From Bin87 sp965204395 (GTDB taxonomy: Bacteria; Chloroflexota; Dehalococcoidia; Lucifugimonadales; UBA3495): a stretch of 64,000 nt of DNA. The stretch spans positions 3,348,001 through 3,412,000 of the forward strand of contig OZ241987.1 of assembly GCA_965204395.1 (NCBI GenBank), in the 5' to 3' direction. Each line of letters starts with the position of its first letter. Positions within the stretch are counted from its first letter, which is position 1. Made by a program: the position numbers and the translations under genes. Below, in pieces: positions 8,273 to 15,752 of this stretch. The notes below the pieces were generated by a model. It did not search any database. It was not told the origin of the DNA and worked only from the letters and a program-made list of their open reading frames with translations.

Positions 8273-9826
8273 ATGAAAGAACGACAGTCCCCCATTCCGG
8301 TCGCGCTCTACGCGCGCGTTTACGGCGACGGACAGTACGTGGGGCCTTCCGTTGCTGACCAACTGTCGGCGCTCAGGGACTACGCTGAAAGAAACGGCTA
8401 CGCAGTCGTCCGCGAGTATGCGGACGAAATAGAGAACCCAGAAATCACCAGCAGCCCACAGTTCCGCATGATGGTCGCCGAGGGCGGATGGACCGACGCT
8501 CCCTTCCGAGAAATTCTCATCTGGGGATCTTCGCGTCTGCCCCGCCAGGGAGAGCGGGCATTCGCCGCCAGGTCCGGGCTCACCGCCAACGGCATCCGTG
8601 TCGTCGCTATCGAAGTGCATCCAGATGACTCACACACCGGCGTGTTCGTGGAGGAGATGGACGAAAGCACGGACCTGTTCTTTCCAGAAAACTCGGCGCA
8701 CCAGGTTGCCACAGGTATGCATGAGGCAGCATCGAAAGGCTTCTGGGTGTCCGGCCATACCCCATTTGGCTACGTCCGGGTCATGGTGCCGGATGGACTG
8801 AAGAAGAGACCCTCTTTGGAGCTTGACCCTGAGGCATCTCGGGTCGTGAAGCGCATGTTCGACATGGCGGAGGCCGGCAAGGGCACCCTCGATATCGCTC
8901 GCACCCTCAACCACGAAGGCGTCGCCAGCCCCAGAGGAAAGCTCTGGGGCAAGACCAGCGTCCACTTCGTTCTCACCAACGAGGCTTATGCCGGCACATT
9001 GCTCTGGGGCGCGAACGCTGAAGGCAAGGGCGATCCCGTGCGGGCGGAAGAGGCGTTTCCCGCCATCGTCTCCATGGCCCAGTTCCGCCGGGTCAGACAG
9101 CGTATGAACTCCCGCGCACCCAGGTTCAGCCACCCCCGAAGGATTGGAAACCCCTACCTGCTCAGCGGTCTGGTGAAGTGCCAGAACTGCCACCGGGCGC
9201 TCAGCGGACATCAAGCCAAGGGTGGCAGGTATTCCTACTATGTCTGCAAGTCGATCATGAAACAGGGCAAGGAAGCCTGCCAAACCCCCAGACTCAACGC
9301 CCCTCGCTTGGAGACGCTGGTCATGGAACGGATTCGCTCCAATTTCCTGACGCAGAGCAACGTAATGGAACTGGTGGGGCTGGTGAACGAGGAGATGGAA
9401 GGGATTGCATCGGAGCAGCGTCAGAAGCTGGACTCCATTGAGTCTGAGGTCGCAGATGTGGGTCGCGGACCAGACCGCCATTGGGACCTCATGGAGACCG
9501 CCAACCACGACCAGGCCGACACCCCTCTCCAAATCAACGAGCTCCAGGACCAGCAGCGACGCCTTGAAGCTCCGGCGGCGGAAGCCGCTGGCATCCTCTC
9601 TCGAACCAGGGTAGCCGGGTACGACGTGGAGGCCATCGTTGCCGGCCCACGAGAACTGAATGACTTACTGAGCAAGAGCGAGCCGTCGGAGCGCAGAGCC
9701 TTCGTCGACGCTTTCGTGGAGCAGATCGTTATGAGCCCTGGCCAGGTCAAGGTGCACTACACCATGCCCATGCCGGAGGATTCACGGACAGCAGGGATGA
9801 AAGCCGAAGAGGTGGCTATTGGATAG
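8273..9826 (+). CDS. large serine recombinase-like protein lacking the catalytic serine
   Basis: A 517-residue protein with the layout of large serine recombinases: N-terminal resolvase-like domain (1-150), recombinase domain (about 160-290), a four-Cys zinc ribbon beginning CQNC near 303, and a C-terminal coiled coil. In the family the nucleophile follows YARV; here the motif is LYARVYGDGQ, so Tyr17 replaces Ser. The Arg-rich SSRLPRQGERA segment is kept. A good ribosome binding site (GGGAGGA) precedes ATG 8273. The intact paralogue follows immediately, so this may act as a regulatory or structural partner in a hetero-oligomer, or be decaying. Catalytic inactivity is inferred from the one motif. 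Confidence 0.8.
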   Translation: MKERQSPIPVALYARVYGDGQYVGPSVADQLSALRDYAERNGYAVVREYADEIENPEITSSPQFRMMVAEGGWTDAPFREILIWGSSRLPRQGERAFAARSGLTANGIRVVAIEVHPDDSHTGVFVEEMDESTDLFFPENSAHQVATGMHEAASKGFWVSGHTPFGYVRVMVPDGLKKRPSLELDPEASRVVKRMFDMAEAGKGTLDIARTLNHEGVASPRGKLWGKTSVHFVLTNEAYAGTLLWGANAEGKGDPVRAEEAFPAIVSMAQFRRVRQRMNSRAPRFSHPRRIGNPYLLSGLVKCQNCHRALSGHQAKGGRYSYYVCKSIMKQGKEACQTPRLNAPRLETLVMERIRSNFLTQSNVMELVGLVNEEMEGIASEQRQKLDSIESEVADVGRGPDRHWDLMETANHDQADTPLQINELQDQQRRLEAPAAEAAGILSRTRVAGYDVEAIVAGPRELNDLLSKSEPSERRAFVDAFVEQIVMSPGQVKVHYTMPMPEDSRTAGMKAEEVAIG

Positions 9827-9881
9827 GCCGGCTCGTTTGGTGGATCAAGGAAACCTGCAACAGAAAGGGAGAAGATGGGAG

Positions 9882-11522
9882 ATGAAAAACAACGGACAAG
9901 TGAGAGTCGCGATTTATGCCCGCGTTTCTTCCGAGCGGCAGGCAGAGAAGGAACTGTCCATCCCGGCTCAACTGAAATCCCTCAAGAAATACGCGCTCAA
10001 CCGGGGATGGGACGTGGTGGCTGAATACGTCGACGAGGCTGAGAGCGCGAGATCGGCCAATCGTCCTGCGTTCAAGGACATGATTGCCGCCGCGAAAAAC
10101 AAGGAGAAACCCTTTGACTCCATCCTCGTCTGGAAGTTATCGAGATTTGCCCGAAACAGAGAGGACTCGGTCATCTACAAGTCTCTGCTGAAACGCCGGA
10201 AGATCTCCGTGGTCTCCATGAACGAGCACGTCGATGAAAGTCCCGCAGGGGCCCTGCTGGAAGGCATCATCGAGGTGATCGACGAATTCTACTCGGCCAA
10301 CCTGTCCCAGGACACCATCAGAGGGATGAAGGAGAATGCGGCGCGAGGATTCCGCAACGGCGGAACCCGCCCCTTCGGCTACAAGAACTTGAAGGAATCC
10401 CATGGCAGCGCCACCAAAACCAAGTTGGCCCCTGACGAGAGAGAAGCCCCGATAGTGAGAAGGGTATTCGAACTGGCGGCCGAGGGACAGGGAGCCAGGG
10501 CGATAGCGAATGTGCTGAACGCTGAAGGGTTGAAGACACGCACCGGCAAGCACTTCGAGGCCACCGGCATCAATCACATGTTGAGGAACGAAGCCTATGT
10601 GGGCACGGTCGTCTGGAACAGGTACGCCCAAGGCCCGGAGGGAAGGCAGAGAAGAGATGATGCCGAGGTCATCCGCGTCCCTGATTGCCACACCCCGCTC
10701 GTAGAGCAGGACGTATTCGAGAAAGTGCAAGCCCTGGTGACATCCCGGCGTCCATCGGTCACGCATCCCAAGAGGATTACCAGCCGGTTTCTCCTGAGCG
10801 GCCTGGCTCACTGCGCCCATTGCGGCTCGCCTGCCATTGGTACGAACGGGAAGTTCGGGAAATACACCTATTACCGGTGCAACGGCAGGGTGAGTAAGGG
10901 TAAAACGGTGTGCGATGGCCCGGCGATGAACGCCAAGAAGTTGGAAGCCTTTGTGGTGGACCGGATCAAAGCGAACATACTTACCGAGGACACCCTGAGG
11001 GAGTTGGTCGACTTGACCAACGAAGAACTGCGTGTGAACCAGCGCCGCGCCGCGAATCAGCTTGATCGATTGGATAAGGAAGCCAGGTCGGTTGAGCAGA
11101 AGCTTTCCAACCTGTACTCCGCTTTGGAGAGCGGGAAAGTGGACGTAGACGACTTGGCGCCCCGGCTGAAAGAACTGAGGCTCATGCAGATTGAACTGGA
11201 GGACAAGAGGGCCGAAGCGCTGGACGAATTGGATGGGACTGGCGACAACCTCATCGACCCGCTGGTTATGGACCACTACGTGGAAGACCTGCGCAGTGTC
11301 CTGGAAAGCGCATCATTCATGGAATGCAAACGCTTTCTCAGCACATTCATCAGAAGGATCGATTTCAATAAACAGCAGGTAGGCATCGAGTACACCGTGC
11401 CGATGCCTGTCTGCGATGGGAAAAACCAGACGACCGAAGTACTTCACGTCAACGGAGTTGGCTCCCCTGGTAGGATTCGAACCTACGACCTAGCGGTTAA
11501 CAGCCGCCCGCTCTACCGCTGA
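9882..11522 (+). CDS. large serine recombinase (integrase)
   Basis: A 546-residue site-specific recombinase. The N-terminal motif AIYARVSSERQ carries the expected nucleophile Ser16, followed by KLSRFARN and a recombinase domain. A zinc ribbon starts with CAHC near residue 311 and includes YYRC, and a long coiled coil follows at about 360-440. ATG 9882 is chosen because AAAGGGAGAAG lies upstream and the protein then begins just before the catalytic strand. The last ~20 codons lie inside the antisense strand of tRNA-Asn (11459-11533) and end at a stop within that gene. This suggests the original 3' end was replaced when the element recombined at the tRNA 3' end. It is probably the integrase of the island to its left. 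Confidence 0.9.
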   Translation: MKNNGQVRVAIYARVSSERQAEKELSIPAQLKSLKKYALNRGWDVVAEYVDEAESARSANRPAFKDMIAAAKNKEKPFDSILVWKLSRFARNREDSVIYKSLLKRRKISVVSMNEHVDESPAGALLEGIIEVIDEFYSANLSQDTIRGMKENAARGFRNGGTRPFGYKNLKESHGSATKTKLAPDEREAPIVRRVFELAAEGQGARAIANVLNAEGLKTRTGKHFEATGINHMLRNEAYVGTVVWNRYAQGPEGRQRRDDAEVIRVPDCHTPLVEQDVFEKVQALVTSRRPSVTHPKRITSRFLLSGLAHCAHCGSPAIGTNGKFGKYTYYRCNGRVSKGKTVCDGPAMNAKKLEAFVVDRIKANILTEDTLRELVDLTNEELRVNQRRAANQLDRLDKEARSVEQKLSNLYSALESGKVDVDDLAPRLKELRLMQIELEDKRAEALDELDGTGDNLIDPLVMDHYVEDLRSVLESASFMECKRFLSTFIRRIDFNKQQVGIEYTVPMPVCDGKNQTTEVLHVNGVGSPGRIRTYDLAVNSRPLYR

Positions 11523-11533
11523 GCTACAGGGGA
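11459..11533 (-). tRNA. tRNA-Asn (GTT)
   Basis: Read on the minus strand it folds as a complete cloverleaf. The acceptor TCCCCTG pairs with CAGGGGA, the D stem is GCTC/GAGC, the anticodon stem GGCGG/CCGCT encloses loop CTGTTAA with anticodon GTT, and the T stem GTAGG/CCTAC encloses TTCGAAT. CCA is encoded at 11461-11459. The 3' end faces the serine recombinase, whose reading frame runs into it, so this tRNA is the likely attachment site of the island. Confidence 0.95.
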
Positions 11534-11658
11534 ACGGTAAAGTCGCCACGCGAATACGCTGAATAGTGGCAACGGATTAAAATTGTAGCACTGAGGGGTA
11601 TACCTAGCAAGCAAACGGAGGCGATCCACTGGGCAATCGCATTTGGAATTTACAGACT

Positions 11659-11664
11659 CGTCAT
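11659..11664 (+). repeat. left tip of the dRS3/REP-like repeat, split off by IS110
   Basis: CGTCAT here joins directly to ACTCCGGC at 12923 if the IS110 element is removed. That restores an arm matching the second arm of the same repeat (inverse complement of 12994-13021). Confidence 0.6.
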
Positions 11665-11678
11665 TTGTATGTTGCGCT

Positions 11679-11858
11679 TGCTGGGCAGATAGGCCAATCT
11701 GCGCAGCAGGTGTGAGGGGCGCGTCGACCGTCATTGGGCGGGTCAGGCCATTGGGCCTGACGGCGCCGAGCCGGAGTAGGACACCCCTCACGCCACCAAC
11801 TCGGCCCTCCGAACGGATACCGGGGCCTGGGGCCCGCATCAGCAAGTGGGGAGGACCG
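11679..11858 (+). ncRNA. candidate IS110 bridge RNA
   Basis: Three consecutive structures fit the known bridge RNA plan. (1) A 5' hairpin, 11679-11690 with 11697-11708 (11 of 12 pairs). (2) A target-loop hairpin with outer stem 11712-11719/11784-11791 (8 of 8), two internal loops, and apical stem 11742-11749/11754-11761 (8 of 8). (3) A donor-loop hairpin with outer stem 11802-11810/11850-11858 (8 of 9) and apical stem 11823-11827/11831-11835. The loops hold short matches to the target and the element ends (see findings). Length ~180 nt, close to the 177 nt described for IS621. Ends are approximate. Confidence 0.75.
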
Positions 11859-11900
11859 CAGCGCAATCATACCTACCGGCAAACAGGATGGGCAACAACA

Positions 11901-12884
11901 ATGAGTATTACAACAATGAGTACAACGATGACCAACGTGGTGGTGGGGATTGACGTGGGCAAAACCGGCTTGGACGCATCGGTGGACGGTGGCGCGGCGC
12001 GGTCCTTCAGCAACGACGATGGGGGCATATCGGAACTGGTGGCATGGGTGATGTCCCAGGGGCCGGCGCTGGTGGTGTGCGAGCCCACCGGCGGTTACCA
12101 GGAACCCATGGTGCAGGGTCTGCGCCGGTCGGGTGTGAGGGTGCAACTGGTCCATCCGGTCAAGGTGCGAGCCTTTGCCCAGGCCAGCGGACGCCAGGCC
12201 AAGACTGATCGTATCGACGCGCAAGCGCTGTCCCACTACGGACGGGTTTTTACGGCGTCTGCGGACCCGCCGCCGGAGGCTGAGGATGAACCCCAGCGCG
12301 CCGAGGTGCAGGCGCTGCTGCGCCGGCGGAGGCAACTGGTCAATCAGCGGGTCCAGGAACTGAACCGACTGGATCGGGCCTGGAACGCCCGGGCCCAGGC
12401 TTCCACCCGACGCCACATCGCCTGGCTGGATGAAGAGATCGCCCGTCTCGACCAGGAATACCGGGAAGCATTGGGCAGCAGCGAGGTGCTGTCCCAGCAA
12501 GCCGAACTCTACCGCAGCGTCCCCGGCGTGGGGGAGTTGACTGCCGCCACCCTGGTGTCCCATCTGCCCGAGTTGGGCCGGGGCGACGGCAAGGGACTGT
12601 GCTCTCTGGTGGGTCTGGCGCCCTGGTCTCGGGACAGCGGTCAGCAGCGAGGCTACCGAGCCATTCGCGGTGGACGGGGCGAGGTGCGCCAGGCCCTGTA
12701 CATGGCGGCCCTGTCCTCGGTGCGAGTGGAGGGCCCATTGCGGCGCTTTCACCAGGGACTGCGCCAGCGGGGCAAGGCGGGGAAGGTGGCCCTGGTGGCG
12801 GTGATGCGCAAGCTGCTGCTGCAACTCCACGCCGTCGCTCGTCGGGGCACACCCTGGCAACCCTCCAACGCTACCGCACCCTGA
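11901..12884 (+). CDS. IS110-family transposase (bridge-RNA-guided recombinase)
   Basis: A 327-residue protein with an N-terminal RuvC-like DEDD domain: Asp18 in GIDVGK, Glu in CEPTGGY near 62, and the pair in TDRIDA near 101-104. The C-terminal Transposase_20 domain has SVPGVGELTA near 207, and the presumed catalytic Ser lies in RDSGQQRG near 247. Start 11901 gives the family length; ATGs at 11916 and 11928 are also possible because the upstream ribosome binding site is weak. The frame stays open far upstream (to 11643), but that region forms the bridge RNA structures. The gene looks intact. Confidence 0.92.
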   Translation: MSITTMSTTMTNVVVGIDVGKTGLDASVDGGAARSFSNDDGGISELVAWVMSQGPALVVCEPTGGYQEPMVQGLRRSGVRVQLVHPVKVRAFAQASGRQAKTDRIDAQALSHYGRVFTASADPPPEAEDEPQRAEVQALLRRRRQLVNQRVQELNRLDRAWNARAQASTRRHIAWLDEEIARLDQEYREALGSSEVLSQQAELYRSVPGVGELTAATLVSHLPELGRGDGKGLCSLVGLAPWSRDSGQQRGYRAIRGGRGEVRQALYMAALSSVRVEGPLRRFHQGLRQRGKAGKVALVAVMRKLLLQLHAVARRGTPWQPSNATAP

Positions 12885-12922
12885 AACCAAAACCAACCAA
12901 ACCCTTGACATCCAACACGGAT

Positions 12923-13021
12923 ACTCCGGCGAAAGCCGGAGTCCAGAGGACGCAGGATGAAGACAACGGTTGCGAAACGGCCGACTTCAGACACTGGATA
13001 CCGGCTTTCGCCGGTATGACG
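12923..13021. repeat. dRS3/REP-like palindromic repeat (main part)
   Basis: The left hairpin is ACTCCGGC (12923-12930), loop GAAA, GCCGGAGT (12935-12942). The right hairpin is ATACCGGC (12998-13005), loop TTTC, GCCGGTAT (13010-13017). The two hairpins face each other across ~50 bp and end in CCAG/CTGG. CGTCAT at the outer edge of the right arm (inverse, 13016-13021) matches the CGTCAT left behind at 11659-11664. This family of repeats is widespread in bacteria. Confidence 0.75.
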
Positions 13022-13108
13022 GTAACTGGAAGAGCCGGACCAAAGAGCCAGAGGTCGAAATGCGATTGCCCTGAGGCGACCCAAGTATTCTCGGGAGTCA
13101 TGGGCGGT

Positions 13109-13188
13109 TCGGTTGGCAGGATTCGAACCTGCGACCTAGCAGTTAATCCGCCATAGGCGGACCCGCGCTACCGCTGAGCTAGAGGGGA
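13109..13188 (-). pseudogene. degenerate tRNA-Asn copy
   Basis: On the minus strand the D-arm, variable region and T-arm (GCAGG/CCTGC around TTCGAAT) match the intact tRNA-Asn at 11459-11533. The acceptor does not pair (TCCCCTC against CAACCGA). The 5' half of the anticodon arm is replaced by a small palindrome (CCGCC-TAT-GGCGG), which removes the GTT anticodon. It is probably a leftover attachment-site copy or partial duplication rather than a working tRNA. Confidence 0.75.
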
Positions 13189-13352
13189 ACGCAAGGTCGT
13201 GATGCCATTGGGTAGAACGTTAGCGGCAATTCTCGATGTAGTGTAGAGGAGGTTGTCGAGCGGTGTGGGGACTCGGTTCACAATTGTTAGTGAGCACGGG
13301 AATGGAGGGCAGGGCTTGGCAAGCAGCGTGCTAAAATCGCGGGAACTATGGG

Positions 13353-13967
13353 TTGGCGGTGGCCGAGATTAGCACTACTGACATAACGGCCGGGCGGCGC
13401 GTGGGCGAGGTGATGGTGTCGCACTCGCAGCGCATTGAGGCGCAGTGTTATGAGTTGCACGCCGCTCCGCCCCTGGGCGCATTGCTGCGGGTCGGGTCGC
13501 CGCCGGTGTATGCGGTGGTGCGGGAGATCTGGCACGAACCGCTGGATCCGAGCCGGCCGTTGGCTCCCCGAGGAGCGTCCTTGGAATCGGAAGACGAAAT
13601 ATACGCCGCCAATCCGCAGCTTTCGGCGATGTTGACCACGCGGTTTGCAGGGACGGTGGTGGGTTATGGAGACGGCGCGGCGGTGCGGTTCGGATTGCCG
13701 GCACAGCCGCCCAACCTGCACGCGTTCGTGTTCGCCTGTGGCGTTGATGAGACTGCCGCGTTCGCCAACGATCTGGGGTGGATACGGCTTTTCCTGTCCG
13801 ATGGGTCGGCGGCGGCCGACTCTGCGCTGGCCGGATTTCTGCGTCAGTCGGCGATGGCTGTGGCGGACCGGCAGGGATTCCTGCTGCGAGCCGGCCGGAC
13901 GCTGGCGACCGAGTTGTCACGCGACCCGCAGCGATTGCAGGCGATATTGCGGGAGATAACGGGGTGA
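13353..13967 (+). CDS. hypothetical protein encoded just upstream of and overlapping herA
   Basis: The product is 204 residues from TTG 13353 (GTG 13359 is an equally possible start; no strong ribosome binding site for either). It has no motif I recognise: a mixed alpha/beta protein with a glycine-rich middle and a helical C-terminal third. Its stop overlaps the herA GTG start (GTGA), so the two are translationally coupled and the product probably works with HerA. A DNA-end-processing partner role is possible but unsupported by motifs. Confidence 0.7.
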   Translation: MAVAEISTTDITAGRRVGEVMVSHSQRIEAQCYELHAAPPLGALLRVGSPPVYAVVREIWHEPLDPSRPLAPRGASLESEDEIYAANPQLSAMLTTRFAGTVVGYGDGAAVRFGLPAQPPNLHAFVFACGVDETAAFANDLGWIRLFLSDGSAAADSALAGFLRQSAMAVADRQGFLLRAGRTLATELSRDPQRLQAILREITG

Positions 13968-15697
13968 TCGCGCGGAACGGACAGAATCCCGGCGCGGCGC
14001 GCAGATTGGGAGTGGTCGTCGGCGGGTCGTTGTCGCGTGGGCTGGACGTGCGGCTGGATGGGTCGTCTGAGGCGTCGCTGGAGGATGTGGCGGTGGGTTC
14101 GTTCGTAACCATCGTGGGGCGTCGGCAACGATACTTCGCCGTGGTGACCGACCTGGAGTTGCGGGCGGTGGACGACAACGTGCGCCATTTCCCGCCGACC
14201 GGGTCAACGGGATCAGGCGCGGACGGGTTCGCCGCAGAGGTGATGGCGGGAACGCTGGCGTATGGGCAGTTGTCGGTGATGCCGAGCATGACGGCGCCGT
14301 TGGATTCGGGACAGGTTGTGGGAGAGGGGATGTCCGCCGAGCAGGCCAAGACGATACCGGAGCACTTTGCGCTCGTGTACGCGGCGTCGCAGTCGGACAT
14401 CGACGCGGTGTTTGCGGCGCAGTCCGGCGACGCTTTTGCGCTGGGTTCTCCGCAGGGCATGGAGGCGGCATCGGTGCGGCTGGACCTGGGAACGCTGGCG
14501 AGCCGATCGGTTGGAGTGTTTGGCGCGTCGGGGTCGGGCAAGACGTTCCTGGCGCGGATGCTGCTGGCCGGGCTGGTAAAAGAGGGCGAGGCGGTGTCGC
14601 TGGTGTTCGACATGGAGAGCGAGTACGGGTGGCAGGGGCAGGACAACGACCGGCGGCGGCAGGTCAAGGGACTCAAACAGCTTTTTCCAAGCCGGGTGGT
14701 GACGTTCACGCTGGACGAGGAAAGCAGCCGACGCCGGGGCGTCACACCGGATGGCATAGTACGCATCGGGTACGACGAGATTGAGCCGGCGGACATCGAG
14801 GTGCTGCGCGACCTGCTGAACCTGTCGGAGGTTGCGGCAGCCACGGCGTGGAACTTGGAGCGGCACTACGGGAGTGGTGATTGGCTGCGGGCGTTCCTGG
14901 CGTTGAGCGGGGCAGAGGTTGGTGAGTTGGCGAACGAATTGGGAGTCAATCTGGCCGCATTACAGACGCTGCATCGCCGGCTGTCGGCATGGGGCAGGTT
15001 CGGGTTCCTGGCGGACCAAGGCGAAGGGCGTGGCAGCGCCGGCGGAATAATCGAGCAGTTGCAGCGGGGGAACCACGTGGTGCTGGAGTTCGGGCAGTAC
15101 GGGCGCAATACCGCCGCGTACGTGCTGGTCAGCAACCTGCTGACGCGGCGAATCCATGAGACGTGGGTGCGCCGCAAGGAACTGGCCGATGGTGGGCAGG
15201 GCGACGAGCCGCGTCCGCTGGTGATATTCATCGAGGAGGCTCACAAGTTCCTGACGCCAGAGGTGGCGTCGCAGACCATATTCGGGTCCATCGCCCGGGA
15301 GTTGCGCAAGTACAACGTCACCTTGATGATCGTGGACCAGCGGCCCAGCGGCATCGACTCGGAGGTGATGAGCCAGTTGGGGACGCGGCTGTCCTGCGCG
15401 CTAAACGACGACCGGGACATGAACGCCGTTCTCATGGGCGCACGGGACGCCGGCCAGTTGCGCGGGGTGCTGGCGCGGCTGGACAGCAAGCAGCAGGCCC
15501 TGGTCTTTGGCCACGCCGTCCCCATGCCGGTGGTGGTGCGCCCCCGCAATTACGACGAGTCCTTCTACGCTGACATGGCGATATCCGGCGCGCCGCTTGT
15601 CGCCACCGCCGGCATCCCGTCCGGAGCGGCCGCCCTCCCCGAAACCGAAGCAGAGCGTATGCAACGCGAAATCGACGAGCTGTTCCCACCTGAATGA
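13964..15697 (+). CDS. herA: HerA-like DNA translocase ATPase
   Basis: A 577-residue protein. A HAS-barrel-like N-terminal domain (about 10-90) precedes an FtsK/HerA ATPase core with Walker A GASGSGKT near 187-194, Walker B VIFIEEAH near 419-426, and DQRPSGID as a sensor-like segment. HerA forms hexamers that pump DNA and work with the nuclease NurA in end resection; a NurA homologue is encoded at 54709-55935. GTG 13964 overlaps the upstream stop. The C-terminal tail (PETEAERMQREIDELFPPE) resembles the short segment many HerA proteins use to cap the ring. Clean match to the family. Confidence 0.88.
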   Translation: MIARNGQNPGAARRLGVVVGGSLSRGLDVRLDGSSEASLEDVAVGSFVTIVGRRQRYFAVVTDLELRAVDDNVRHFPPTGSTGSGADGFAAEVMAGTLAYGQLSVMPSMTAPLDSGQVVGEGMSAEQAKTIPEHFALVYAASQSDIDAVFAAQSGDAFALGSPQGMEAASVRLDLGTLASRSVGVFGASGSGKTFLARMLLAGLVKEGEAVSLVFDMESEYGWQGQDNDRRRQVKGLKQLFPSRVVTFTLDEESSRRRGVTPDGIVRIGYDEIEPADIEVLRDLLNLSEVAAATAWNLERHYGSGDWLRAFLALSGAEVGELANELGVNLAALQTLHRRLSAWGRFGFLADQGEGRGSAGGIIEQLQRGNHVVLEFGQYGRNTAAYVLVSNLLTRRIHETWVRRKELADGGQGDEPRPLVIFIEEAHKFLTPEVASQTIFGSIARELRKYNVTLMIVDQRPSGIDSEVMSQLGTRLSCALNDDRDMNAVLMGARDAGQLRGVLARLDSKQQALVFGHAVPMPVVVRPRNYDESFYADMAISGAPLVATAGIPSGAAALPETEAERMQREIDELFPPE

Positions 15698-15707
15698 AAT
15701 AGCATAG

Positions 15708-15730
15708 CCCCTCTCCTAGAGGGAGAGGGG
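15708..15730. repeat. GC-rich hairpin between herA and panC
   Basis: CCCCTCTCC (15708-15716) pairs with GGAGAGGGG (15722-15730) over a 5-base loop, followed by TTGGGGTGAGGGCC. This is a commonly dispersed intergenic repeat. It has no T-tract, so terminator activity is uncertain. Confidence 0.55.
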
Positions 15731-15752
15731 TTGGGGTGAGGGCCGTACTGTT

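Larger units (their letters stand above)
11665..12922 (+). mobile_element. IS110-family insertion element (~1258 bp)
   Basis: Boundaries are inferred by rejoining the interrupted repeat: AT at 11663-11664 and AT at 12921-12922 are the shared core dinucleotide. The element has no terminal inverted repeats, as expected for IS110. It carries a structured 5' non-coding region (bridge RNA candidate) and one transposase gene with a short 3' tail. The target is the tip of a REP-like repeat, a common IS110 target type. Confidence 0.75.
11631..13071. repeat. outer 14-bp inverted repeat enclosing the REP-like element and IS110
   Basis: GGGCAATCGCATTT at 11631-11644 and its exact inverse complement at 13058-13071 flank the palindromic repeat into which IS110 inserted. 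With the IS removed, the arms would lie about 180 bp apart, so this may be a larger palindromic mobile repeat. Confidence 0.55.

Noticed and set aside
7574..8358. Overlapping frames of 159-190 codons before the first recombinase
   Set aside because: They translate through the tRNA-like repeats (RTLPYRST recurs from the repeat), have no start signals, and look non-coding.
11643..11900. N-terminal extension of the IS110 transposase
   Set aside because: The extension is low-complexity and its DNA forms the bridge RNA hairpins; family length fits a start at 11901.
12599..13156. 185-codon plus-strand frame ending in VGRIRTCDLAVN
   Set aside because: It runs through the repeat and the antisense of the broken tRNA; that peptide is a known by-product of translating tRNA-Asn antisense.
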